Assembly (NCBI GenBank): GCA_963514095.1
Contig: OY741281.1
Span: 6,378,154-6,442,153, forward strand
Direction: 5' to 3'
Source: Eutrigla gurnardus
Lineage: Eukaryota; Chordata; Actinopteri; Perciformes; Triglidae
Length of the DNA stretch: 64,000 nucleotides
The notes beneath the pieces are model-generated. The model saw only the letters and a list, made by a program, of their open reading frames with translations. It was not told where the DNA came from and did no database searches. The position numbers were made by a program, and so were the translations under genes. Each line of letters begins with the position of its first letter. Within the stretch, counting starts at the first letter, position 1. Shown here piece by piece: positions 47,041-59,610 of the stretch.

Positions 47041-50000
47041 TTATGAAAGTTTGATTTCCTTGCTTATATCTGCCATTAAAACAGAATGCTGCAGTAAAGC
47101 AATGCAGCAGACACACTGTGCTGTATATAGAGGTAGCAACCCTGGCATGTTTTACACAGACATACAGTAAACTTACAGCTGCAATACTGGAGATGTATTT
47201 TATACAATTTACAACCTATGAAAACCACTTTTACACAGCCGTCTGAAGCTCCATTGTGTCATTTCCACAGAGAGATTATAGGTTTTTATGGTTTTGAATC
47301 GAGCGCTTTGTAACCGAATTAACATGGCGCACTCCCTCTCTACCAAGAGATTATAACTGTTTTTTTTTTTTTTTTTTAATCACTGTTATCTTACCTAAAG
47401 CACTATCTGTGGGGTTTCCTTTAGTTGCATATTACTCCCATTCATAATGTCGAGTTGGCTGTCTTAATGAGATTGTGCGCTCGACTCGGAGACAAACTGT
47501 CTGGTTCCTAATGGTGCTACAGTTCAGCGAGCGGCTGGTTGACCCACTTAGGTGTTAACGCTCAATACTGCACCACACTCTAACCCAATATAACACATGC
47601 AGCAATGTTTTATTTTGTGTTAATGCCACAGCTGACATTTGCTCTAACCCTCTCAGTTGCAAAAGCTTATTTAATTATGTTTTTTTTTAAACAACACATT
47701 TATTTCAAACAGATGAATGAGAATTAATTTTTTTTTCTTTTCTACTGAATTCCTCTATCATTATTTTTTGAACCAGAGGGGGAATGAAAAAAGGCTCACA
47801 GCAGCCATTTTGACTAGTCATTGCATGGGGAACACAGGTGTAGATAATAACATTAATTATGAACCTGTTCCATTTAGGTGGATAGTAGTGTGCATGCTGG
47901 CCCACTGGACTGGCTGTGACACTAAATAGAACAGGACCATGAATCCTTTTTAATCAATTACACCTGTGTTTTACACTGCAATGACATGCCAAAATGGCCG
48001 CTGTGAAAAGGGGCCTCTTGCTTGTTTTCTCTGAACGTCGGGTCAGAAAGATAGTAAATGAAAGAAAGTAAAGCAGCAAATCTTCACACTCAAGAAGCAC
48101 AATTAACAATATAGTTGCTAGATTAATTTACAGTTGATTGACTAATTGATGAATGGACTAATGATTTTAGCTACTTACCACTCACAGGGTGCTGCAGTGG
48201 GATTGAAGAATATGAACATTTGTATGGTTGTTTATAATGTAACATATGCATTGTTGTTGCAAGTTGTTTAAGGTTACTGTAGTGGTTATAATTTTGTTCT
48301 CTGACTGCAATGAGCTTAAAGGGGCTATCTTGCTGGGATTTCATTGTTTAACATATTGTGCAGCACCTGGAATTCATTACAGTGAGATGACCTATGTGGT
48401 AGTGGTGGTCGTTGTTTAATTACTTGAAGCCTGACCACAACCATGAGCCTCGTGAGAATCCAGGTGCACATGGATTTAAAAAAATACTTTTTATAATGTA
48501 CCTGAATACAACTGTCCACATGGGGATCTTTGAATTTGCTTGAGTCACTATATGTATCTTTATTGGTTTAGATGTACTCAAACATACAGTACAAATGTAC
48601 GTACAGTGTCTCTCATGTGTAACTATTACATTTAAGTTACCGAGCTAATACCTGGTGATGTCTTTGGTCGCTTGACAACACTTCTAACCGCATGGATGGA
48701 AATATTCCATCTCCTGCACAAAAAAAATATTTTCTGTTCCTTAAATTGAGACTCTGTTTCGCCAGAAATGACATGTCTTTGCTGAAATCTGAGATTTATT
48801 GTTGGGATTTTTCAAATATTTGATATCATTATACAAATTGTGTTCTGCAAAAGGATACATTGCATTTCGATCTAAAAAATAGTCACATGTAAAAGAAGAT
48901 GAGAGGCCCGCACTACGTTTCAGCATGAAATTCCTTGGCAGATTACACGTGCAGAGAGAGTAGCTGTTTTTTCAGGCTACCTCCTCTCCGCGTCTTGATT
49001 TTCATCTCTTGCATTTGGAATGGTCTCGACGCGGCCCTGCACATACCGATCCTGCCCTCGTTCTGTCGGCTCTCTTCTCCCATCCTGCATGGGCAGAGTG
49101 GTGCTGAAGGATCAGGGCTAACGCCGAGCTTGGATGCAGAGTCGGAAAGAGGACAGAGGGAGTGTGTAATGGCGGACTTATTCTGCCAGTTTTACTTTTC
49201 ATCCCGTGGAATTTTATATGGTATGGCTGTGTCGGTTTATTCATGGAAAAGCGACTGACTTTCACTATATATTTGCGTCAAAGTTGACCACGGTGACTTC
49301 AGCGCTGACTAACGCGGCAAACTGAAGTCTTTTTTTTGGGGGATTTCTTTGTAGTTCAACAGTTTGAGCTCTGGAATAGTTCCGTGCTCGGTTCACCAGC
49401 TGCTGCTCCAGTTTTTAAGCCACTGCAGCCGCCGTCGCTCCCACCCGATTGGCTGTTGGCTTTTTGGACTCAAGGCAGATTATGCCGTTGTCATGGCTAC
49501 AGCAAACAGGAAATACCCCGAAGCAGGTAAAGCTTCAGGCCTTGTTCCGGTGTGTTGCTCGTCGCTTGCGGGGAAACGAGGCTCATTACCGCTCCGTCTT
49601 CCCATCTGCTCGTACAATGCCTCCTTTTTTTTAGCGCGCAGCCAAGGAGCTGAACCATGAACGCAGTCTGGATAAAGATGCTTTGTCCAAAACAAGTCCT
49701 GAAATTCAAGGTCCACCCCCCCTAAACTCCTTATCTACTGTTTCTTAGGTTAGGTGCCTAACAGCACTGCCGCTTTGTGGGAAATCATTCGTCTATGTCC
49801 TTGTGGTATATTGTTCCCAATCACTTTGATCACAAACTATCAGCAGATGCCCCATTATTTTCAGGCACCAGGGAAACTCTCTCTCACTCTCTCCCTTGCT
49901 CTCTTTCTCTCACTGTAGGTTCTTCATTAAATATGCCAAGCTGCAAGAAATCGGCCCTGAAATGTACTTTCCCCACTCCTTAATCCCCCTTCAGAGAAGG

Positions 50001-53000
50001 TGCAGGTCTGTGTGCTTTTGTACAGTCCCTTTGATGGTGGCTGAGGGCCATTGAGTAGCTTTCTGAGAGCTCTGGCCTTTAAGCAGCTTGAGCCGGGTTT
50101 TGTATGCAGCTCTTAAACTGAGGAAAGAGAAAAAGAGAGGGGCCCAGCAGTGGGAGAGAATCAGACGTTACGCCGTGCCCTCAGCACAGTCCATATTCCC
50201 CCTAGTGCACCCCATCTGTCTGTGACAATAATGGTGACGAGGGCAGGTTTGTGGTTTCTGGTATGTAAACGACGCCACTGGGAACTGTGTGTTATAAATC
50301 AGCACCGGTAGAATTCTTTATTTTTCATATACTTGCTCTCTCTCTCTCTCTCTTGCACCTTCCTCTGCTGGGGTAATTGTGAAGATATTGCAGAAAAACA
50401 GACGAAAACCTTCAGTGTATTGGTTTCTATTCTGTCTTTTCTCCCTTTCTGCTCATAAGGAGAGCAAACAATTGAATACATTTACCTTCATCAAGCTTTT
50501 CTTTCATTGTATGTATTTCTTTTATAAAATTGAAGAAAAAATCATGTACAGGTAATTGCTTATTGATATTTCAACCACTTTGGGATCTATGATTGCATGC
50601 AGCACATCTTATCTCATGTGAACAACAGTTTTTTATTTCAGACCCCTTTTTGAAAACCTTTTTTACTTTTCATCAATCAGCGTCTAACCTTGAGTGAGGC
50701 TGTCCTACATTAACATAACATTTTATGGTTATTTCACATGAGAAAATTCTGTTTTTGTATCCTTGCTTTTCTCACCGGTTTAAAGTAGGCGAGGCTCTGT
50801 TTGAAAAAGGTGATGTCACATACTACTGTTCACCAATCAGTTTGACATCATGCTTTTTGCTTTTTTAAGAATACTAAATGTTTTAGAGAAATACTTTCAT
50901 TGTGGGGAAAAGGTTTTTCAATGTTGACTGATTATATTTAAGTTTTGGACCGTTAGTCGGACAAAACAAGTCAGTTTAAGACCTTGGGTTTCTACAAAGA
51001 TAGGCATTTCTCATAATAATAATAATAATTATTATTATAACAACTTGTTCACCAATTAATCAAGAATGTAACCAGTAATGGAAATGACTACAGCCCTACT
51101 TCACAGTTTGTGTCATTTGAAGGTTGTATAGAGGCTTGAATACTGTATTGTAGGAAGCTTGTCTCTTAGTATGAGTTTTTGTCTCCCTCTTGTGGTCAAA
51201 TAAGGAAGTAACACATTTTTAAGAAAACGTAAAAAGATGCTTAGAACATGTAATAGTTTGAGCAGTGATTAGAGTTTGGTCCTGGCAGTGTTTTTAGGCT
51301 TTCATGCTTTATGATACCTCATGGATTTGTTGCAACCAACCACTGAACATTGATCCCTTCTTCCATTCAAACAAGTCAGCACCTCCCTGCCTCCCTGTTT
51401 GCTCCCTCTGTTGGTCGTTAACAACACTGCTGTTGCTCCCTTACCCCCTGATAGCCCCCCTCTACCACCCTGTCTGCTGCACACTGGGACATTACCATTT
51501 AGTGAGACTGACTGGCTTTGGTGAGCGAGACGGTGGGGCTCCGGCAGGGGGTACTCCTGCGCTCAAGGCTCCCTTTTGCATGGCCCGAGCTGCCGGATCC
51601 CTTTGTTATCATTGAACCCATGTGCTGTTGCCGGAGAAACGGGAGATTGGCACAATCTCAAGAACTGGGATTTTGACCTTGCAGGAAATTGAGATTCACA
51701 CATTGTGTGTCAGTGTGTGATTAACATATGCAAAGCCTGTGTCATATGTTATGTAACACAAGGTTATTCTAATGCATAGGATCAATTTGGGATGATATTT
51801 TTGCAGTATTACAATGAGGACACAGATGGATTGGAGCTGCAAAGAGAACATTTTCAGAGGAGGTTTGGGCTCCTTATGTTCCTCAAAGCCTTCCAGACCG
51901 GATTAATGACAGCAGCAGTACACTCATCTGAACACCAGGTGTCACCACCAAGCAAACTAACACTATAACAACCAGCAACACATGAGAGGGCTGGTTTTTG
52001 CCTATCAATACGTCTATTCCAATAATCAGGGGTGCGAAGCCGAAGGAATTTGAAGGACATACATTTTGACCTTCTCTTCCTGCTTCTCCTTTTAGGTGTA
52101 AAACCTTTAACTTTTCAGTCAGTTATGTCATGGATAATATTGTAATGAATAATGTGCATGCATAAAACAAAAGGCTTGGCTCCTTTTAGACGCCTTTGAG
52201 GGATGGTACATGCTCCAGAAGGTCATGACCTCTGGCCTAGAGGTCACAGAACCACTAACCAGCTGTCCACACAATAACTGTGTTTTTCCTCTCGGCGTTG
52301 ATCAGGACTGGAACAACACCCCCTCTCGAACGCACTATTTTAAAGGAACATGCTTGGAATAATGTGATAATTGAAGGACGGATTTTCTGTCGAAGCTCTG
52401 TGTCACGTCTTGAGGGCAATTTCCTTATTTTGACACCTGGTTCGACCCTTTTTTCAGATATTTTCACACTGGCAGAGGAAGGAGGAAACAATAAAAGTGA
52501 CAATACGCCGTCATGTGTCACAAGCCGAGCCCCACTGAATCTGCCCCACTTCACCTCCTTTGTCATTCAAATAACCTCATGAATATTTCACTCCCCTGAT
52601 CTGATGGCTGGAAGAAGGGAGGGGCGAGAAAAGAACGAGGGGTTTGAGCAGCAGGAGACACGAAAGAGTCATAATCTTCAACGTGGCGTGGATTTAGTCA
52701 GAGTAATGACCTGTGTGGCGGCGGGCGAAGCTTGCGCCTGTGAGGAATTGGGAGCGTGAGACATTACCACCTAAAAAAAAACAGAGCACACACACTCAAA
52801 CAGTCAGTGTGTGTGTATACTTCTGCCGTGCCTCAATACGTCTTTTATTCCTCACTTCACAAGCTTCTGTCCATCAAGACATGGTTTGTTTTTTCACCTT
52901 TTTTTTTTTTTTTGGCTTTCAGTTTTATGCATTTGGAGAGAAAAAATCGTTAAAAAAGCAGCCTGCGAGAAATCCCAACAGAACCTAATAACACGTGTCA

Positions 53001-53559
53001 AGTGACACAGTCACCTTGCTGTGCGGAGCAGCCTGTTTGTTTGCCATTACACTGTAGCCACAGCCTGCATGTGGTCTCTGGGCCGACTAGTGGGTGAAAG
53101 GTAAAAGCTAATGAGGTGACTGGCGGAAATACTAGTAACCTATGAATGCACCGTGACAAAGGCCGGCTCAGAAACACAGGAAGTGAAGGTGCTCTTGACG
53201 TGGCCTTCTGCTTTTGTGAAGTGGTGCTTTGGGAGCACGTTGTGAGAAAGCGTTGCACTCCAAGACAAATTGCCCTGCCTCGAATGGCTTTGAATTGAGA
53301 AATCACCCCCCTCCTCCTCCTCCTCGTCATCGCCACCACGTCATGGCTCCATCATATATGGCAGTCAATGTGGTAATGATATGTGGCGTGGCCCCTTTAA
53401 GAGCCCAATGTCCTTTTTTGAGAATGAGCCCAGGACTCTTAGGTCCGTGTGTGCTGACCGTGGCCTCTGGGTTGGTCACCAGGGGTGGGGGGAGCTGCAG
53501 CAGAGAAGCCGATTCTAACCTCCCCAGCCTCCGTTTAGACCAAACGGCAGCCTCGCCGC

Positions 53560-53967
53560 CGCATGCCCTTATCTACCAATGGAATGCAACAGCTGTGCGG
53601 GGGAGCGGCAGGGTGGGCTGGCTGAAACCCCCCTGCCAGACCCCCGCACAGTCCCCCCCCACCCACCCCCCTTTCCACCTCCAAGCGACGTGCCGGGCTC
53701 CTGAAAGGCAGCTCAACTAAAAAGTGAGCTAGACACACAGTGAGAGACTCGGCAGGGCTGCTGCACATTCAAAATAGAGTCAGAGGGAGGGAAGAGAGAG
53801 AGAGAGAGAGAGAGAAGGAGAGTCAGGGACAGGCAGTGCTGTAAAGGAGAGCACAAAGAGAAGGAAAGTGGAGCAGGGGAGGGGAACCGGAGGCTGGGTG
53901 AAGGGAGAGGGAAAGACAAAAGAAGGAGAGGGGAGACATAGCAGGGTGAACGGAGGGGACTGAGCAA
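53560..53967 (+). promoter_or_regulatory. smarcd3: Putative smarcd3 promoter and 5' UTR
   Basis: GC-rich, then strongly purine-rich DNA leading to the exon 1 ATG, with a GA microsatellite. The reverse strand stays open over this low-complexity DNA but encodes only S/L/P-rich sequence. No TATA box is obvious. Confidence 0.45.
53791..53815. repeat. (GA)n tract upstream of smarcd3 exon 1
   Basis: A GA run inside a long purine-rich stretch (53,780-53,960) just upstream of the smarcd3 start. GAGA-type promoter DNA is possible. Confidence 0.85.
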
Positions 53968-54045
53968 ATGGCTACGGAGGAGACGGCGGGGGGAGCCAGG
54001 AAAGCCACCAAGAGCAAACTGTTTGAGTTCCTGGTCCATGGAGTG
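53968..54045 (+). CDS. smarcd3: smarcd3 coding exon 1
   Basis: 26 whole codons, phase 0, donor GTGAGT. It lies in purine-rich DNA at the end of a likely promoter (53,560-53,967). Confidence 0.93.
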
Positions 54046-57000
54046 GTGAGTGGCGCTGTCCGTCATTCCCATGAAGGGAGCTGGCATGCATCTGTGTGTG
54101 TGCGCGTCTGTGTGTGTGCATGAGTCGGCGCAGCGGCGGCAGCGGCAGCAGCAGCAGCGGTCTGTGTGTGAGAGATAGCTGGGTAAAGCTGGCCATGTGA
54201 AGGTTATTTCCAGCCCCCTCCTGGATCCCAGCCTGTTTGGAGATGGTTTGAGAGAAAGAGAAGTGGAGCAGCAAAGGATGGATGGAGCTGAGCAGGAGAA
54301 GGATGGGGAGCAGAGGATTTCAAACACGCACACACACACACGCAAAAAAAATGGATAATTGTAGGAATAGAAGCGTAGCAGCAGCAGCAGCAGCAGCCAG
54401 CTCCCCCTTTGGCTAACAGAGAAGCACGCTGCTTCCCTGAGAGTCACAGACACAAGGAGGGGGGGGAGGACGAGTCCACTCACAACAACACAGGCAGAGT
54501 AGCCTTGCAGGCAGCGTGTTGTTGGTTGGTGGAAGTATTTGAACCTGTAAGGTCACGAGACAATCGGACGTAGTAGCGTAGACGGAGCCGAGGCAGGCGG
54601 CCAATCCTGGAAATCACGCAGAACAATCAGTCCATTCATGTGACGCTAGCATGAAATGTCAAGTGAAGTGTGGCTCATGGTTTAGAGGTTAGGCAACTAT
54701 TATCATACTTAACATTAGTAGCAGAACATGGAGGACAGTAGCAGTTTGTTTTGGAAATGGGCGGCATGAATTAGAGGGTTGAGCGTGATGTAGAAGTCGG
54801 TGACACTTGAAAGTTTTAGCAGATGTGGCTTTGACATTGACTCAACTGTGCAAATAAAGTGGTGATTCATGGCCAATCTGGGTTTTTTTTGCCCTGAATA
54901 CAATGTGACCCCCTCGTCACAGGCTTCGTGTTGTGAGTTCAATCGATTGATGTGCCAATTATCTTTGTGATTGATCGTTTACTCTGGACAGCTTTGCTCT
55001 AGTTGCTCTAGTTGACATCTTCAAATGTTTAATTTTATCCGACTAAAAAGCCAAAACCTGATGATGTTCAGTTTTCTTTGATATGCTAACAACAGCAAAT
55101 CATCAAATTGGAGGAACTGAAAACAGATAATTAATAACCTTTATTTGAATTCTATTCTGAGAAGGAAAAAAAAGGTTTATCGATCCCGACCCCCAGGTTA
55201 GAAAGAAGTTTCTAGTGCTGAAAGAATTCTTAGAGCAAAGGTTTATTTTCACATTAATCTTCAATTCAATGCACAGATTATAATACATGCTGGTTTCCCA
55301 TGAGTTAACTAAATACATGTGATGTTTCATTCTGTAAATTGAATGAAACAATCAATTTGGATTTTGGGGACAGGAATTGTTCACTATTTTCTGACACTCC
55401 TACATCATAAATGTAAACGTCTCATTCTGCATGTGTTTTTTTTTTTACTTCCTGCTGAACTTTATTTTACCTTTTGCACGGATCCTGAAACTTGGCATCA
55501 CTTCCTAATCCTCAAGTGCATCCAGAAGGTCAAAAAGACTTCATTTGTCACATCGTGTTACGTCTTAAAATCACAGCTTGACTCGGGTCTGATTCCAGGC
55601 GCTTTAATCAGTGCTGATGTTTGGCGAACTGACAGCAGGTAGATTTATACACTGAAACAAGATGAGGTATTGTCTCTTTGACAGGAGCGGTCATTACAGG
55701 GGCTTTGCAGCTGAAGCCCGGCGTACAGAGACAGACTTTAGGAAACAATGGACCAGGTGATTGATGAGCCAGATGAGTGTGTCCTCTCAACAGACCAATT
55801 AACCTTGATGAGGTTCTGGCTGCTCCAAGCCAAATATTTCCCTCCTGCTTATTTTTCTCTCATGCTCTACCTCCCCCCACCCCTCCTCTCTTTTCCTCTT
55901 TCTCTTCCCCCCCCCACGTTTCAAGATGGAAAACTCTTGTTATAATAGTTGCGGCAGGTTCCTCCCCGTTGTGTATACTGCAGAATGGAGAAATATTTAT
56001 ACTATGGGATACGGGGATGAATCGGCGCAGTTTGTTAGCTTGTGGCAACGGATGACGTTTACTTTCCCCCCCTTCATGAAGCTTTTATATACGCACAGAA
56101 CTATGCATACACAGATGCATTTACACACACATATATATGGAAAATAACACGACGTACACATTGTCGCCGTTACCGAAGGTCGGCACGTTCTTGCCTCCCA
56201 GCAGTGTGTGTGATGTGGGGTGTTCTGTTGCCGTCTAGTTCTTGGATTGATGGGTGGGCTGAAGGCCTGGTTGAGGTCTCTTCTTCTTCCTCTCTCATTA
56301 TCTGCCTTACCCCCACCACATGCAGACCCTGTGTTACTTCTTACTTGTATATATATGTGTGTGGAGGTCAGCGAAGGTGATGAGAAAAGCTTTCTGCGTG
56401 GGCAAGCCCAACTGGCCAATACGACAACTTTGTCATCAATAAATCAGTGTGTTTGTGCGACAGCAGACGGAGGTGAACATATTTGTCCTATGGACGCACA
56501 CTTCATTGAAATCATGAAAATATTCAACAGCCACTTGTCTTTCTGAAACCCAATGTCCCGGTAACTCTGGATGATCCGCGGACCTTGCCAAGCTCTTTCA
56601 GAAATAGCTTCAATGAAATCTGTGCAGAATTTATTCTTTGGATCCAGACTAACAGGAACACACTGTTTTTGAAAAAGAAATGTCACTATTGAATCTCTTT
56701 AAATGTGTTTTTCCAATGATGAGAGCGTCACAAATGAGATTACATTTACCTGCGTTTTGTCGGGGAGAAGGAATAAATCAAAGAGACGGATATCTTCAAA
56801 TCTTGTTTAATAATAACAGGGATATGAATGAATCTGAATGTACTAACCAAACGGTCATAATAATAACTGAGATATCCACTAATTATATTTATACATGAGA
56901 TATTCCATGATAACTGAATATCTGATGAAGCAAGCATTTAAAAAAATGTTATTTTTGAATTTCTCACAGTTTTCTGACAGTTCATGGATGATCAATCGGA

Positions 57001-59481
57001 AATTAAAAGGATCATACCGATTGATCCCTAAAATATGAGTCATGTCCTATATAAGGAACCTCACTGATTCCAATCAAAGCCTGCAAATGCGGACCATCCA
57101 ATGTTACAAGCCGCAGACTCGTATGTTTAGTACAGTGTGGGTTAAGTTTGGCCTCTTCCAATCCCTCCAGAGATGCCAACACACTTCTCAGATATCCATC
57201 CACATGGCAGATTCGATAGCTGGCTGGCAGAGCGCTGGTCAGAGTGTTGGAGTCAGTTCAGCGGGTCAGATTATAAACTACCACTCAGTGTTAGGGGAAA
57301 TTCATCCTACATATTATCCAGCTATGTTTTGTTATCTGAAAAAGGTTCAAATTCTCCAGAATGTCTGGCTGCTGGAGGTCTAAGCCTGTTATTGTCCAGC
57401 TTAGGTGGGAAGTAGAGAGAGAAAAAGAAGAGGTTGTTAAAACTCCACAAGGTGACAACATTGGAACAGGAGGCCTTGACCATATGTTGTCTTATCCCCT
57501 TCCATTTGAAGACCCCTCTCGGTTGCGTTGACCCCCCCAACGTCCCCTCCCCCTCGCCCGACCAAACTCCCAGCCGGAGTGACAGCGACGCCTGCTCGGG
57601 CTTCTTATCACAGGATCTCTGCTCGGTCACTGCTTCAAAGGCCACATAGCACGCCAGTCTTCTCGTATGCTGTCATAGTTTTTTTTTGTTGTTTTGTTAT
57701 TAAATCTCTCTGTGAATACACGCATTTATATTTGGACGCCCGTTCGATATCTAGTTTTGTTATTACGCCCTCCCTGCAGTTTATTACGTTCTTTGTTTAT
57801 TTGTTTTTTCACGTATGTTTGTGTTCGACAGTCTAAAGATCAAACCTGATGTTTGTTCGTTGCAGTAATCCACGTCTAGAGGTGACGAATAGTGTGAAAT
57901 GTTGAGAGAGAGAGAAAAACATGAGGTTATGAAACTCCTGATTTGTATCCTTCAGCTGTCCTCTCGCTCTCTCTCTGTCGATCTCCCTCTTGAACATTTA
58001 CTCGTTCTGTTGCAGAATGTAGCAGGCAAGCTTCTGTGTCGATTTGAAAGAGGACATTGTTCGTGGTTAAACATTTGTGTCCGCTCAGTCACGGCTCTGC
58101 CAAACAACAACGTTGAGATTTTCTTTAGAATAATAGAAAGAAAGAGGGAGAAGAAGAACATCTTTCATGCTATACGTTTCATACTACTGTGTTTACTACA
58201 TTTGCCCTAAATGCTTCAGTTACATTACAGAGTAAGATTCTGTATACAAACACTACAATGATGAAATATAATGTGTTGTTATTGGTCACCATATAACTGG
58301 CCATGCCGGACTAACATGCTAGATGGCCCCACCCTCCCCGATTTAGCTTGGTTATAATTGGAATGAATGCAAAATGATGGTAAACATGCAGCATGTAATC
58401 ATAACATCAAATAGAGATAGACAATATGTGGAAATAACAACAATTAATTTGCATCGTTGCGTTTGGATAACGGTATATAATGCCTACATTGAGAAAACCC
58501 AGTTATTGCAGCTCCAAAGGGTTATTTTCAGTCAAAGAGTAACATAAAGTATAGCTGACTACATTAGCTGTCAGGGTCAAGGCAGTCCTGCAGACCTTTC
58601 TACTTGTTGTCTATGTTCTACTCATCTGGTGGTGAGATGACCTGTTTTTTCTGTGTATATATAATGCATTACTGTAGCCTTGCAGGTTATTTTTTCTTTT
58701 ATTATTGTTACTCAACTCTGTTGCACATAACGACCTTAAAAAAATAATGTGATGTTTCAATCATTTCATCATTTTCGTTTCTCTTAGTTTTGCTTTAAAA
58801 AAAAAATACACATATTTTAAAGATGCTCAACACAGAAATCAGAACATATCGGTTGCCTCCACATGACTCTCAACATGGCGACGGCTGAGCCGGCGGCTAA
58901 CAGCACGAATGGTGCAATCAACCGCAACAGTGCTGACAGAGCTAATATTGTTAAGCTAGGGGGGGAATTGGAGAGTGGACACTACGCTTTTACAACAACG
59001 CCTTCGGTCTGGACGATGCCGTCAGCTGTAACGGCCGTATGAGAGCAGCGCGGTGTGGAAACTTAATTAGTTAATAGTTGTTTGTGGCTTCTCTGAATTC
59101 TTTAAAGCTACAAAAGTCGCAGTAAAGCTTCAGTTGGAGCACCTTTCGCTTCAGTAATGCGACGTATTCCGATGATTTTGAATGCAGGACTTTGAGTTTT
59201 GCTCGTAGAATATTTGAATATTGATGATATATCTGAATATGTCTTCAACTTCTGATGCATTTAAAGACATTAAATTGTGTTATATCAGAAGACACACAGT
59301 TATTCTCATACAGTAGCCAGTCTATACTCTCGTTCTAATGAGTCAAAGGCTTCAGACAATAAACCGAGGCAGCTGTTGCCATCGGAGAGACAAGAACAGG
59401 TGAGAGTTCCCCAGTTGTTCCCAGGCGTCAAGATGGTGGTGTGACACTATGGGCTCTGACACTGTTTGCATTGTTTAGGAG

Positions 59482-59562
<81 letters not shown>

Positions 59563-59573
59563 TGTGTGTCTGT

Positions 59574-59610
<37 letters not shown>

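Larger units (their letters stand above)
43721..53967. other. Interval between candidate upstream promoter and smarcd3 exon 1
   Basis: About 10 kb with no convincing coding gene. It contains decayed repeats, the 9-bp minisatellite, low-complexity CT and GA tracts, and CpG-containing patches at 44,740-44,930 and 49,000-49,570, each with a short ATG frame ending at a GT donor. Either may be a noncoding exon or nothing. Confidence 0.4.

Noticed and set aside
53713..54483. 256-codon open frame on the minus strand over smarcd3 exon 1
   Set aside because: It is Ser/Leu/Pro-rich translation of purine-rich and microsatellite DNA, antisense to a well-supported smarcd3 exon.
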